The translations under genes were made by a program, and so were the position numbers. A stretch of 64,000 nucleotides of DNA from Phylloscopus collybita. Taxonomy: Eukaryota > Chordata > Aves > Passeriformes > Phylloscopidae. The DNA lies in assembly GCA_027886175.1 (NCBI GenBank), contig JAJNNQ010000100.1, positions 682,001 to 746,000 of the forward strand. The letters are read 5' to 3'. A model generated the notes under the pieces. The model saw only the letters and a program-made list of their open reading frames with translations. It was not told the DNA's origin and did no database searches. Shown here one piece after another: positions 12,350 to 24,185 of the stretch (within the stretch, counting starts at the first letter, position 1; every line of letters starts with the position of its first letter).

Positions 12350-14180
12350 GCATTTAGCAATCCAATGGCGTGTCTTTTTCTAGATGTCTTTATAGAAGGG
12401 AAATGTTTAAGTGCAAAGTGCCCGGTGTATCAAAACATCCATTGGGGACTTCAGTTCTCAAGGGCAGGGCAGGGGAAAATAACACAAAGCTGCTCAAATA
12501 TTTAAAAGTGTTAGTTATATTTCAAAACTTTACATTATAACATTTTAAATTTTTTTCCTTTAGATCAAGCTCCTCCAAATATTTCAGATTTATTTATCAA
12601 AAAATTCTTGCTAAATCCTTGATAAATAAAAGGAGTCCTTTGCCATTTCCTTTTTAGTTAAAGTTAAAAATTTCATAACATTGCTGAATTTTCAGCAGCA
12701 AATGCTGTAAGGTTAATGCACTTTCATGATAGATGGTTGGTTCTGATTTGCAGATTTCATTTTAAGTTAAATCTACATTGATAAATCTTCCTCTTACAGC
12801 CCAAATATCCTTTTTTCTCATGCAAAATAAGCATGTTTCTTGGTCAACTGACATTTTGTTCAAATGGACTTGAGGTAGCTATTTATGAATAATTAAGATT
12901 AAAATGTTTCTGTGATTCCCTCAATGCTTTTTTATTTTAAAACATTTATATCATGTCAAAATGGACTTATTCTTCCAAAGGTAACTTTCCATTAAAATAA
13001 TGGAGAAAATGACATTTCTAATTTTGATAATAGCCCTGAGTTCAGAACGAAAGTCAGAGCCTCCTGCTGCAGAGCACGAGGGGTTTTAGGACTGAAACCA
13101 CGATGTGAATTCTCTGTAATGGTGTTAAAATCCTGGATTCGAAGTATTTACAACAGGACAAATAAAATCAACGACATTTCCATTTTCAAACAGCAGCCCT
13201 GACTAAACCTTTATTCTGGACTCTGTTTCACTCAGGTAAAATGATTTGCTTTTCTGTTCTTTATGGTAAAAGAGTCTAGCAGATATTGCTGTTAATTAGA
13301 CTTGGTTCAATTTTAAACTTTAGGAACTATTTTCCTGAGTAGCTTACAAGCAGCTATTCAACCTGGACATTTGTGATTTCATTTTTATCCCAAGTAACAA
13401 AATTGAAGAATACTCTAAACACAGTGTTTTGCCAAAGGAAAGGCAGAAAATATCGAAGCCTTTACATTTCTAAGATATTTTAATTCAGTAAATATTGCAT
13501 AAAATGAGAACCTTGACACTTCCCTGTTTGAATCCAAGTGCAACCGTTGCCCTCAGCCGCTGTTTGTCTGCAATTTCGTTGAGCTGCTCTGATCTGACCA
13601 GACACAGCTCGCTCGGGAGCAAAATCAGGAGAAATAATTTAATCTAATCAGGATATCTGAGAATGGGAAATGTTAGCAGCTTAATTTGGGATCTCTTAAA
13701 AAGCCTTTTGCAGCGCTATTTACTGACACACTGAAGCTTCTCTTTTCAAGCAATAATTAACAAATTGTTGACAGAAATTAAATGTGTTATTTTAAACAAT
13801 TTCACTGTTCTTCTCCCTTTCTTTCCCGAGGGTGAGCCTGACAAACAGGGAAATCAACCCCACCATTAGCAGGGGGACGCCACTATCCGGGGTGGTTTTT
13901 GCAGTAAAGAGACGTGATTCATATAAGTAATAAGCAAAGCCCACGCTCTGGATTTTCAAGCGTCCTGGCTCCTAATGCCGAGGTTAAATGATTAAACCCA
14001 TCCCTGCCTGCTCGCTCCGGCTGCAGATCTGTTCCCTTGAATTTTGCTGTGGGCAATTCAGAGCTGAATGGGAAGTGCTCTTTTATTTGTTATTAAAGTC
14101 CCTTGCTATCTTTCAGAACTGTTTGTTACACAGATCTGAGCACATACATGTATTAGGAAAATACACTGAATAAAGACAAG
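12350..14180. promoter_or_regulatory. Candidate AT-rich conserved noncoding block with hairpin
   Basis: This is 1.8 kb of AT-rich, non-repetitive sequence with many TAATTA/ATTAA words and few CpGs. No frame longer than about 60 codons is open. A perfect 12-bp inverted repeat lies at 12589-12630. The texture resembles noncoding elements near developmental regulators, which I have inferred and not shown. Confidence 0.3.
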
Positions 14181-14199
14181 GTTATAAAACTGGATGAAA

Positions 14200-16900
14200 A
14201 TCACTCAGCGTTCATTTTTCATGGCAATTTGCTTAACGAAAATTATCAACGGCAATACCTTAAATGAGTAAATACCACCAGTATCTGCCTTGTACAAAGA
14301 TAGGTACAAAACAAAACTATTTTCCAAAGCCTGCATGTAATTGTGAGGGAAAAGGGCATTCAGAGGCAGGGCTGGGGGCTCTGGGCTCTGGACAGGGACC
14401 GTGGCTGGGAGGGGGTTCTGTGAATCCCCCACGCAGGTTAAAGGCACAGCACAGCAGCCGCCTGCAGAGCCTCTGCACAGCTCTGCCTGGCAGGAACCAC
14501 AGCTGAAAGCTAAAATGGAAGCAGGTTTCAGCACACTTTCCCCACTCGGGATGTTGTGAGTGGCTGGCGAGCAGGATGACACTGGAGAAATGAGCAGGAT
14601 TTCTGACAGGATTGAAGAGAGGGGAAAAGCCAACCCCAAAGCACGGCGGTGCTTCCCAGCACAGTTTGGGTTTGTTCACCAAACAAGCCTGCCATGATTT
14701 AGTGCTCGCAGCACAAAGAGCCTGAGTGCAGCTGCTGGGGGCTCCTGGGTGGGAGCAGCCCCTGCTCCGTGTCCTGGTGGGACACTGCCCGCTGCCCCCA
14801 GCCCACGGGCACATCAGCCTTTAGTGTGGCCACTGCCCCGGGTTCTCCTTTGAAAGAGCTTCCTGGTAAATGCAGCTGTATTAATTAATGCTTCCTTTGG
14901 GCTGTTGGAAGCCAACTGATGAATGTTTGTGAATTTAATGGAAAAGTTAAATACCCCATGAACTCTATTTTAGCATCATCGTTAGAAATTTAGTCCCATG
15001 GAAGTTTCTACTGGGAAGAAACTCACGAGGTTGTTTTCTTCACGTCACTCAAGTATTTCCTTCAGCAGTCCTAAAATCCAGGCTGGCATTTACCTGCTAC
15101 AGGAGGCCATGGGCTGAGAAGGAAACCTGTCCTTCCTGCACCTGGGAACCCAAATCCACTTCCCCAAGGCCACCCCACAGTAACACCCATGGAGGAGCTG
15201 CCGGCTCATTTCCAGGATGATGTTCACAAAACGCCGAGAGGCTCCTGCACACACACACACTCCCCCAGGAAAACACCCAAATTTCACCCAAAGACAATCA
15301 GATGAAGGTCCCTTGCAAGGAAGAATGCCCAGTATACAACCAGACCAAGAGTAATTGATGGGTTTGGATTTTACCAGTAGCAGGAAGGTGCAGTTCTATC
15401 CACAAGGCTCACTACCCCTCAGACATCACCAGAAATGATACTAAGCAGCACTTTTGTAGGCAGAGCTCTAAAATAAAATTTACAAAACCAAATCCATTCA
15501 TGTGATATCCATCCACATTTCGTAGCAGCATGTGAAAATAAATTCAAAAGTATTTAAATCATATTCTCAAGACACGCTAAGGGACAATGGGACAATTTGC
15601 TGCCCGGAGAACTTCTAGGAAGATGGTGGCCACAAAAAGAATGCTTGAGCCCACACTCAAAACAGAGGTTTTAACTTCCTCGGAAAGTAAATATTTTTTT
15701 TTCCTTCTCACTCTCATTCCTGCTTTACCTTTCCCATCCTCTACCACTAAAAAACAACCTCTTGTTTGACTTCACTGTATCGGTCCTCACTTCATCTAGA
15801 CTTTAATTTTTACTCACAGCTTCTATGATTCCTGTAAGAGCTTTTGTTCCACAAATGTTGTTCCTCCAGCAAGCAGACCCAGAGAGTGAGATTTATTGTT
15901 TGTTTACCAAGTCCTGGGCACGTGGGAAGGTTTCCTGCCATTTGTACACTGAGGCTGCACAATGACATTTAGGCCGAGCTCGCTGTGCCCACGGTGCCTG
16001 TGGGCATGGGGGGCCCAGTCCCCCTGCTCCCACAGCCTCCCTGGCAGCAGCAAATCCAAAGCACAGGAATTCAGGACAGGATCACCTGCGTTTGAAGGAG
16101 CAATTCCAAGCAGGGCCCGCACCAAAGTGCTTTGGTTTCCCTGGTTCTGCCTTTCTTGGGGCTGATCCATCATGTGGCAGAGCCTCAAGGAGCGAGAGCC
16201 ATTTTTCAGCGTAATGGGTTTACAGTAAAATGAGATTATGGCTTTCTACAGCCCTTGGACAAAGCCTCAAAGATCCCCTATGTGCAGAAAGGGACATATT
16301 GCCCACAGAGTCCCTCTTTAAGGAATAGCTACTCTGCATCTCCCCCTTCTCAAACAGCTGAAGGAAGAGCTTTGCTCTGTCCACTCCTGGTATGTGACTG
16401 TCACTCCCTCTCCCTTTATTCTCCTCAGCACATTTATCGAGTCCCATGAGGTCCCTTCCTCCTCTAAAAAGGAAGGCCTAAGAGACTGGATAGATGTTCC
16501 TGCTATTGGCCAGGAGAATCCGGGGGCCAGCAGCAGATGCTCCTGCAAATTGTGATCTGGGTCACCTCTGAGCCTAGCACCCAGCTGTCCCCTTTGCTAC
16601 GACCAGGGTGCTGGACAGCAGAGCTGGAGGAGAAGGGAAGCACAGATCAAGCCTGGAAAGATTATTTTTAGATTGAATGAAATACACCGCCCACAAAGAC
16701 AGGGAGAGCAAGACCTTGGGAAACCATGGGACTTCTTTCTTTCTCTGATTTAAAGGAAAACACTGTTTCCTCTTGGCGTTGTTAAAAAACAATTCCCATT
16801 TAAGCAGTGACAGGCAGGACTCTGTAATCTGTACATACAATTTAATCCTTTCAAGAATCAGCAGAACCCACATCAATCAAGCCTTCATCAACTTGTAAAA
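14200..16900. other. Unique sequence, no gene seen
   Basis: A GC-rich segment at 14340-14820 keeps overlapping frames open on the minus strand (144 and 165 codons) without recognisable domains. A short (CA)n run is at 15248-15260. The rest is unremarkable. Confidence 0.5.
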
Positions 16901-16957
16901 ACAATATTTTGATTCAATCAGATTCAAAGCCCCGAAATTCCCAACTAATTAATGCAG

Positions 16958-17101
16958 GGTCACTCGGAGCCGCTGAGGCAATGGCGAGCAGAGTGGTCAA
17001 ATATTTACCCCTCACCACGGTAGACATTAGGACAACCAAAGGACCTGGAGAGTGGGCAAGAATAGATAATGTGACTGTCACTGCAGCAGGTTTCATTCAC
17101 T
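16958..17101 (+). other. Weak candidate exon, or conserved noncoding element
   Basis: This 144-bp stop-free segment is bounded by AG at 16956-16957 and by a good donor, ACT/GTGAGT, at 17102. The length is divisible by three and both ends would be phase 1. The translation includes VVKYLPLTTVDIRTTKGPG and then EWARIDNVTVTAAGF, which I do not recognise. The acceptor has almost no pyrimidine tract. No neighbouring exon was found. A conserved noncoding element explains the data at least as well. Confidence 0.15.
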
Positions 17102-17159
17102 GTGAGTATTTGGATAAAGAATTATTACAAAGGAGAGGGGAAAAAAGCAAGTGAAGCCT

Positions 17160-19318
17160 CTGCTGTAAGCAGCATTCTCACATCCTGCTCAGGGGCTGTG
17201 AAATGGGCAGTGACCCAGGCAACATCCTTCCCATTTTGGGATTTTTAACATGCATGTCTCCAGACAGTTGAGTTGCTTTGATTCTAGTCCTCCCTTATAA
17301 CATTCACAATAAATTACATTATAAGAACATAGGCAGCAAAAAATTACTGAAGAGTCCAAAGCATTGAGACCTTCTGCCCTGCCTGTATTTCTAGAAACGA
17401 GACTGGAATTCAGCTTTTTCCTTTAAATATCCTTAAAATGCATGCCCAGCATGCAGGATACTCTCTGCAGGGAGGGTATTTTCCCAGCGTGGAGGGTGCC
17501 TGTGTGTGCTGCAGACACGGCTGCCTCACGTCTCCACGGGATCCCGTGCAGTTCCTTTGTGCAGCTTTACACTTGGCCTTGGAGGACGCATTTTGTGTAT
17601 GTTCCCCTCCAATACTAAAGCCCCACTGATCCTTTTAGAATGCAGGCAGTAGAGCAGCCAGAGCTGGTGAGTGCAGGAGGTGGAATCCCTCTCTCTCTGG
17701 GCTCCGGGACGTGGCACAGGGGGCCCAGGGCCGCGGTGGGCGCTGCTGGAGCTGCTGAAATTCTGTGCAAGGGAGCTCCTGCTACGAAACCACCCTGCCC
17801 AGCTTCCCTCTACACTCCAGCTGCTACAGATGGGGAAATCCTGGGAATAGGATCCCTTCTGTTCTTTAAGTTGCCCTGTGGAACGCCTCCAGGTCCCAGC
17901 TGCTGCTCTGATGGGTTCCCCAGGCTGGGGGGTCCCTCAGCAGCCCCCACGCAGGGCAAAGCTTTTACTCCTGTCCCTGAGGAGATGCCCCAACTCCACA
18001 CTCAGGGGCTGACAGGCAAGGACGGGACCTTTATTTACATCCTGACGGGTTTCCCTTCAGCCAGGCACACGACACTCAGTGATAGCAAATGTTCACATTG
18101 AAATTGCAGCTCTTTTTGAAAGTGTCACTGGTGCAGTTTCACCTTGGATATTAATTCAGTATCTAATCCATAACTGTTTGTAAATATGCACATTTGGGAT
18201 TTATTCTAAGACACATCCAAAGTTCTTTTATCCCCTTGCTATCTTTCCTTCAGCTATTCTGCACACCAGCCTGAATGCTCCCTGAGGAAGTGCAGTGGGA
18301 TGAGTCTATTTTTAAGTTTTAAAATATAACAGAAAGACAAATTTTAACAATAAATCACAGATCAATGTACTAAGTGCCCTGGATATTAATAGAAACATCA
18401 CCTCTCACACAGAAGTTCTAACACTTTTGCTATGGATATTTTAATGTAGTAAGGAACAGAAATTAAGAAAGTCTGAAGCCTCAACTGGTAATGGATATTC
18501 CCAGGAGGAAAGGCTTTTTACATCATACTTCAATGCAAAGTGTGCTCCTAATATGAAACCCTCCCCATTTTGTCTTTCCCACAGCTTCTCCCAAAGAATA
18601 GGATGACTGCTATGGCACCAGAACAATCTCTCCTCACAGTGCTTCTCGTTGGCTCCTGCCCTCTGAGCCTGCACTTGTGCGCCTCCCCACAGCGGCTCTC
18701 ACTTCACCCAGCCTCCCTTCATCTTTACTCCACTGACATCCATCCTGGGGTTAGGACCAGAAATTCCTCTGGAAATTAGTTTTTGTCTCACTGTCTAAAA
18801 GAATTGATTTATTAACTTTCTTTTCCTACCAGAATTAGGGAGCTTAAATAGCAGCAAGATGGGCACATGCCAAAAGCAGGCAACTGTCACTGCTCCATGG
18901 GCTGCCTCGTTTTTCTCCCCACAGTCCTCACTATATATCTCAAAGCAGAGCATGAGCTTTCGGAAGTAGGGCTTGGCTTTTCTATAGGCTCCGTTAAAAC
19001 AAACTACGTAATAAAAATAACTGATGTTTGAAATGTAATTGGTCACTAGAATTTGCAAATCAGTAAGATAAAAGTAGAACAGCTCTGTAAATCAAGGGGT
19101 GATGAATTGACCCAGACTGGAATAAGCTGAGCAGCCCCTGTCAGTGTGTCACCCAGCGTGTATTTACAGTCAGGAGGCACTTGCCTTCACAGGAGAATTT
19201 GCAATTCCTGATTCTAATCTCCAAAAGCAACACACTCCACGTGGCAACAGATGGATCAGCAGCACAGGGTGTGTAGGCAGCGCCCACACCCTGCCTGGAG
19301 GTCAGCACTTGATTTCAT
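17160..19318. other. Unique sequence, no gene seen
   Basis: The sequence is of mixed composition. The open frame at 17640-18101 (153 codons, plus) is Pro/Gly/Ala-rich with no recognised domain, and its region is GC-rich. I do not call it a gene. Confidence 0.5.
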
Positions 19319-19359
19319 AAACAGAATCCCAGAATGGTTTGGGCTGGAAGGGACCTTAA
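19319..19359 (-). mobile_element. CR1 3'-end scrap, inverted arm
   Basis: CAGAATCCCAGAATGGTTTG followed by GGCTGGAAGGGACC is the minus-strand view of the CR1 3' end. It stops abruptly near 19360, where a plus-strand CR1 piece begins, giving a foldback. Confidence 0.8.
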
Positions 19360-19362
19360 CAC

Positions 19363-19465
19363 AACCTGGGCCAAGGGAAGGTGTCCCCTGCCCATGGCAT
19401 GGGGTGGGACTGGATGGGGTTGAAGTCCCTTCCCACCAGAACCATCCTGGAATTTTGTGACTGTG
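19363..19465 (+). mobile_element. CR1 LINE 3'-end fragment, right arm of foldback
   Basis: The order ACCTGGGCCAAGGGAAGGTG, CCCTGCCCATGGCA, GGACTGGATGG, AGTCCCTTCCCACCAGAACC and then a decayed ATTTTGTGACTGTG tail is the CR1 3' end in plus orientation. It pairs with the arm at 19319-19359. Confidence 0.85.
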
Positions 19466-20533
19466 CAATCACTAACAACAGATTGTGTGACCTGTCCAAC
19501 TCCAGGCCACCAGAGCCCCGACAGCAGCGTGAAGGTGAGCCTGGCACTGCCCCAGCCTGAAGAATGGGGCAGCCACAGGGCATTGCCATCTTCCAGAACC
19601 TTCAGCCATGTGGGTTCCTGTGTGCTGGGACTGCTCCACCAACACAGCCAGAAAGGCAGCTGCAGTGGAGCAATCCCCTGGCACTGTGGGTACCGTGCAG
19701 CCCAAAGGCTTCCATGGAGCTCAACAGAAACTGTTTTCTCTCTTTGCATCTCATCTGTTTGTACAAAGTGAGCAAGAAATCTATCAAGGACTAATTAAGA
19801 AAAAATGTGTTAAATACAACACGTTCTTCCACAGTTGATGATTATATCCCAGCATTTTGCTAATCTGAGGAAGCGCAGATTTACAGTGGGGAGGGGGAGA
19901 AGGGAGGGCAGAGGCAGCGTGGTGGTGGCTTTGGCCACCCAGCTCTGAGTGGCATTGCGTGGCTGTCACCATCAGCAGCGCTGCCTCCCTCAGCTCCCTC
20001 AGCTCTGCTGCCAGACAGGCTCCAGAATGGAGAAAAGCTGCACTTTCCCCAGGAAGCTGCCAGCCCCCACCCCTGATCCCAGCTGCATCCCTGCCTGCTG
20101 TGCCAGGAGCAGCCGCTTATTTACCTAATAGACTCTAAAAGGTATCAGGGGAGTCATTCCCTTCAATTGGGTCATTCTGACATATGTAAATATGTATTTA
20201 AATTTGGTAAATATGTACAGTATTTAGAGTATGTGGAGAATGACACTTCTGTGGAATGGGGCACCTCTTTCCAAAGGGCTTCTGCTACTCCAGGTAAATT
20301 AAGCTCCTTTCCACACCAATCATGAGAGCTGGAATCTGCTGGAGAAGAGGGCTCTCCTTGGTGAGCTGGTGTGAGCAAACCCTGCCGAGCCTGGCAGCAT
20401 TCTGACTGCAGTTAGTAATTAAATGTACTGCAATAACCTAGTGGGTTTGATATAATATCTGATTTTTAGGGTAGAAATAAACATTTGGTTTCACCTAGGA
20501 AATCATTCATTCATCAAAACAGTCCCATTAAGG
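19466..20533. other. Unique sequence with a quadruplex-type G-run
   Basis: A plus-strand G-rich run lies at 19888-19908 (GGGG, A, GGGGG, AGAA, GGG, A, GGG), a canonical four-run quadruplex pattern. Overlapping open frames at 19315-19838 run partly through the CR1 foldback and are not genes. Confidence 0.55.
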
Positions 20534-20576
20534 AGTATATATATATGTGCAGGTATATATGTGTGTGTGTATATAG
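20534..20576. repeat. (TA/TG)n dinucleotide repeat
   Basis: Alternating TATATATATG, GTATATATG and TGTGTGTG words lie immediately before a CR1 fragment. Confidence 0.85.
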
Positions 20577-20582
20577 GACACC

Positions 20583-20674
20583 TGGGGATTTGGTTTAGGG
20601 GCGACTCTGGTGGCCCTGGGTTGACAGCTGGACTCGATGATCTCAAAGTCTTCTCCACCCTCAAGGATTCTGTG
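20583..20674 (+). mobile_element. CR1 LINE 3'-end fragment
   Basis: The order TGGGTTGACAGCTGGACTCG, ATGATCTCAAAGTCTTCTCC and GGATTCTGTG is typical of a CR1 subfamily 3' end in plus orientation. About 90 bp are recognisable. Confidence 0.85.
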
Positions 20675-22719
20675 TTTGCCCACGTGCATGAGCCCCAGCT
20701 ATTGAAAAAGCCTTACTCACATGTGTATGTATTTCTCTTCCCTGCACTTAAAACGCAAACATTTCCCCAAAATAAAACTCTCAGGAACATTTTTCTCTTC
20801 ATTCATTACAAAAAACCCAACAGCCCTTGGTCTCTTTTGCACTTAACCAGAATCCTCGTAAGAGAATAAATGTGTGGATACTACATCACTATTCCCACAG
20901 CTCTGCAACCCTGAATTGCTTGGGCCACTGATCCAAGCAGCCCTGTGGTACAGGAATAGTTTATTAAAGAGTTCTCCAAGTAAAACCACAGCCTGCTTGA
21001 TGCACCTGGGTTAGAACCCCTAAGAGCCCTGGAATCACTCTGGGTTTGAGGTACTTGTGGAAGGACTCGTTTTTGCAGGGGAAGCCTGACCACCATCCAA
21101 TGGCTTGTTAAGGAATACTGGTGGGTGGGAGAGGGACCCAGGAAACCAGAGTGCTTCAATGCTTAGAGTGAAGAGGTTCTGAGCCATGGCAAAGGCTCCC
21201 AAGGTTTTGTTTCACAGAAAATTCCTCCCTAGTCCAAGCTGGCACCTCGCACTGTTGGTATCAAATGAGAAACACAATCGACTATACTTATTTATGTTAC
21301 AGCCTGAACAGCAAGTGTAAATAATTTAGGATTTCTACAGCTTGAAGGGGAAAAGAAACCAAACCAGTTCCCAGTATGAAATGCTAAGTCCCTTTTTGGA
21401 GTTTCTGGACACAGTGCTTCACACTGAGTATTTATGTGTGTGTATTGTATGCACAGTGTAGCTATGCACACTCAATTGAAGGAGGTGTAAAACCATACAA
21501 AACCTCAGTAACGTTTATACTTTACTAAACATAAACAGTGCTGACACATTTCTAAATATAGTCTTAATTTCTATCTTCAAAAAGGCTTGTGAAAACTAAT
21601 ATAACCTGGATTTCCATATGCCCCAAGCAAACAAGTACAACCCTGTCATATTCAGGTAACTTAGAGGTGATGAAGGGAAACACAGGGAAGATGAGATGGT
21701 CCATAGGAATTACACAATTGACCTAACAACCAAAACTGTCCAAAAGTAGAAACAGTTTTCATAATCCTTATAAAATCAGCTTTTGCAACCTTCAGCTGAC
21801 TGTTGTTTGCCATTAGAGTCTTCCCTCAGATCAAGTTATACAATGAATTTCAGCTCTCTGCCACCTCCATTTTCAACAGATGATAATGAACATCATCTTA
21901 GGTGTGCATAATACCTTTAGTAATGTGTCAAGAGAAGAAAGTGCTCTTTCCAACTGGGTTAGGGTAGAAGACACAGAGAAATCACGCAAAAAAAATAAAA
22001 TCTTGCGAACTAGTATTGAGTTTCAACATTCTGCTTGCTTATAATATAGTATAAATAATTCACACTTGAAAATCTTCTTTTCAGAAATGTTTACTGACAC
22101 AGCAAAAATGCATGCGAGGGGTTACTGACATGGCATGTAAATGCACACCTGAAGAGACTGGAGTGATCACCAAAAGGAGAAAAGAATTAATCTAAGGAAA
22201 ATGTCAGCCAAGCAAATACATCGTCCTGAGTAAACCAGGTAATTAACAGCTCAGGTCCCTGAGTCTCCTTCCCTTCAGATCTGTCCAATGTTAGATGTGC
22301 TCCAAAACACCATCTCATAGTACAGACTTCTCCTGCTACCGCCTCCCTCTTTGATCTGATTTATATTTTGATTTGAAAGATACGCAGAGAAAATTACTAG
22401 GAAAAATCTACCATGATAGGGAAATGAAATTTGGCTCAGATGTTTTTGCTTTCTGCAGTCGAAATGAGCTTTGTGGGTTAGAAGTTGTTAAATAATGCAG
22501 TTTACAGGAGGGGACTGGGCCGAGGGGGCCGGTGCCAGGCGCTGGCAGCAGGAGCAGGCGTTTCTCAGCTCCCCAGCCAGGCAAACAAGGGACTCCTGCT
22601 GGAATACCTGCCCCACCTGGAATAGCCACCCCACCTGGAAAGGCAAGGGACAGGACAAGAGGGGGCTGAGGCAGAAGAACCCAGACAATGGTAATACCCA
22701 AGTGCTGTACCCCCAGCAT
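20675..22719. other. Unique sequence, no gene seen
   Basis: The sequence is AT-rich and complex, especially 21250-22450, with short frames only. No repeat family was recognised. Part of it may be conserved noncoding DNA, but nothing specific supports this. Confidence 0.5.
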
Positions 22720-22768
22720 GGGAACAGCACGGGGACAGCACGGGGACAGCAGGGACAGCACAGGGACG
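22720..22768. repeat. Short 11-bp tandem repeat
   Basis: About four imperfect copies of ACAGCACGGGG (11, 11, 9 and 11 bp) lie inside a GC-rich segment. The overlapping open frames at 22408-22962 on both strands are composition effects. Confidence 0.8.
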
Positions 22769-22979
22769 GTGGGTGGGTGGCAGAGGGATGGCCAGGCCCA
22801 GCTGGGCACTGCCTGGCCCTGGCCGGGCATCCCGGGCTCCCTTCATGCCCACCACCCTCAGTGACCATCACACCTCTCACAGGGAGAAAAGCACGGCGGG
22901 AAAGCAAAGGGCTGCTACTTCACACAAAAAAATGGTTCAGGGAAAGGCAGAAAAGCTCATGAAATCGTAACTGCAATTA

Positions 22980-23460
22980 TCTTAGATTAGAATATTTGGC
23001 TTGAAAGATCTGGAGGGTATTGTTTTTGATAAGGCAGAGCCACTTGACAAGGCCTGTCACCACTCCAGGTCTCTCTGTTGTCAACTCAAGATGAAAGGAC
23101 ATCACAAAGAATTAACTTCAGCTTTTAAACATTTTGAAAATGTCAAAGAGGTCATAGCTGATCTATTTCCTTATACAGCATATTCACTTGATGAAATTTG
23201 TGGTAACAATGTGTTTTTACTTTTCATTCAAATTGGTCTCCAATGCTGGTAATTGATCCCAGACTAATGAGAGCTGACAGGGCCCCGGCGCGATTGGCTG
23301 AGCTCTGTATCAATCACAGCTGCTGCCGGGCCACGCTGGGCACATTAGACTTTGTAATGGCACTAATTGGGGACTACAGAAAAACCTGCTCAAGCTCCTC
23401 CTGGAGTTTCCAGCACCATTTATTTGGTTTCCAGTTACACTAAAGCCAATTTAAGCCCTT
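22980..23460. promoter_or_regulatory. Candidate conserved noncoding / enhancer block
   Basis: This is complex repeat-free sequence. It has CAATCACAGCTGCTG near 23312 (a PBX-like TGATTG on the other strand beside an E-box) and GGCACTAATTGGGGAC near 23359 (homeodomain-like). The largest frame (83 codons at 23001) has no recognisable domain. The call rests on texture. Confidence 0.35.
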
Positions 23461-24090
23461 TTATAACCAACACCTTCCTGCATGTAGGACCTATTGTTCC
23501 TGCCTTCCCACAAGCCGTCTAAAGAGTCCTTAAAACATTCACTGAGATGACTCTAAATTAGAAACGGTCCGATCTGTGAAACAGCACAAGTAGAAGTCGA
23601 AGCTAAATATTTGTATTGACCTTTGAGGAGCATTATCCAAGTCAGTAAAATACCTTAAAGGCATTTTGTTATGCACAGAGAGGTAAAAATTTTAAATCTC
23701 ATTTAAACGAACACGTGACCACATTTGCTAGAAAGGATTTTCTGTTTCCAGAACACATTAGGGTCTCTAAACATGGAAGTTACCAGTTAAAACCAGCTGA
23801 AATGCGGTTGGATGGTGCTAATTCTGCCCCTACCCCCTTATGGCTTGGAGAGAAAGGTCAGGGCTGCTGTCACGTCCCTCTCAGGGATGCTCGGAGCCCG
23901 TGTGCAGCGAGCATGAGACGGCTCCAAGAGCCCAAGCATCCCGACATTTTCTGCATCAGCTGGATTAATCATAACCCTCCATCTTGAGCTAAAGCAAGGC
24001 ATAAACACACGTGTTTGCTACAGAGTACCTGAAACAGGAACAGAACGTGGCACTAAGGATCTGAAATACTCGGTATTTCAAGCCATAATC
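23461..24090. other. Unique sequence, no gene seen
   Basis: No repeat or gene was recognised. Composition is mixed, and the longest frame is 90 codons (23715-23987) with no identifiable motif. Confidence 0.5.
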
Positions 24091-24185
24091 AAAGAAAAAC
24101 AACACAAAACAACAAAACAAAACCAAAACAAGACCAAAACAAACCAAACCAAACAAACAAAAGAACCCAAACCAAGACAGAAACA
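24091..24185. repeat. A/C-only low-complexity tract
   Basis: The tract consists of AAAC, AACC and AAACAAACAA words with only a few G. It has the same strand polarity as the tract at 6124-6360. Confidence 0.85.
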
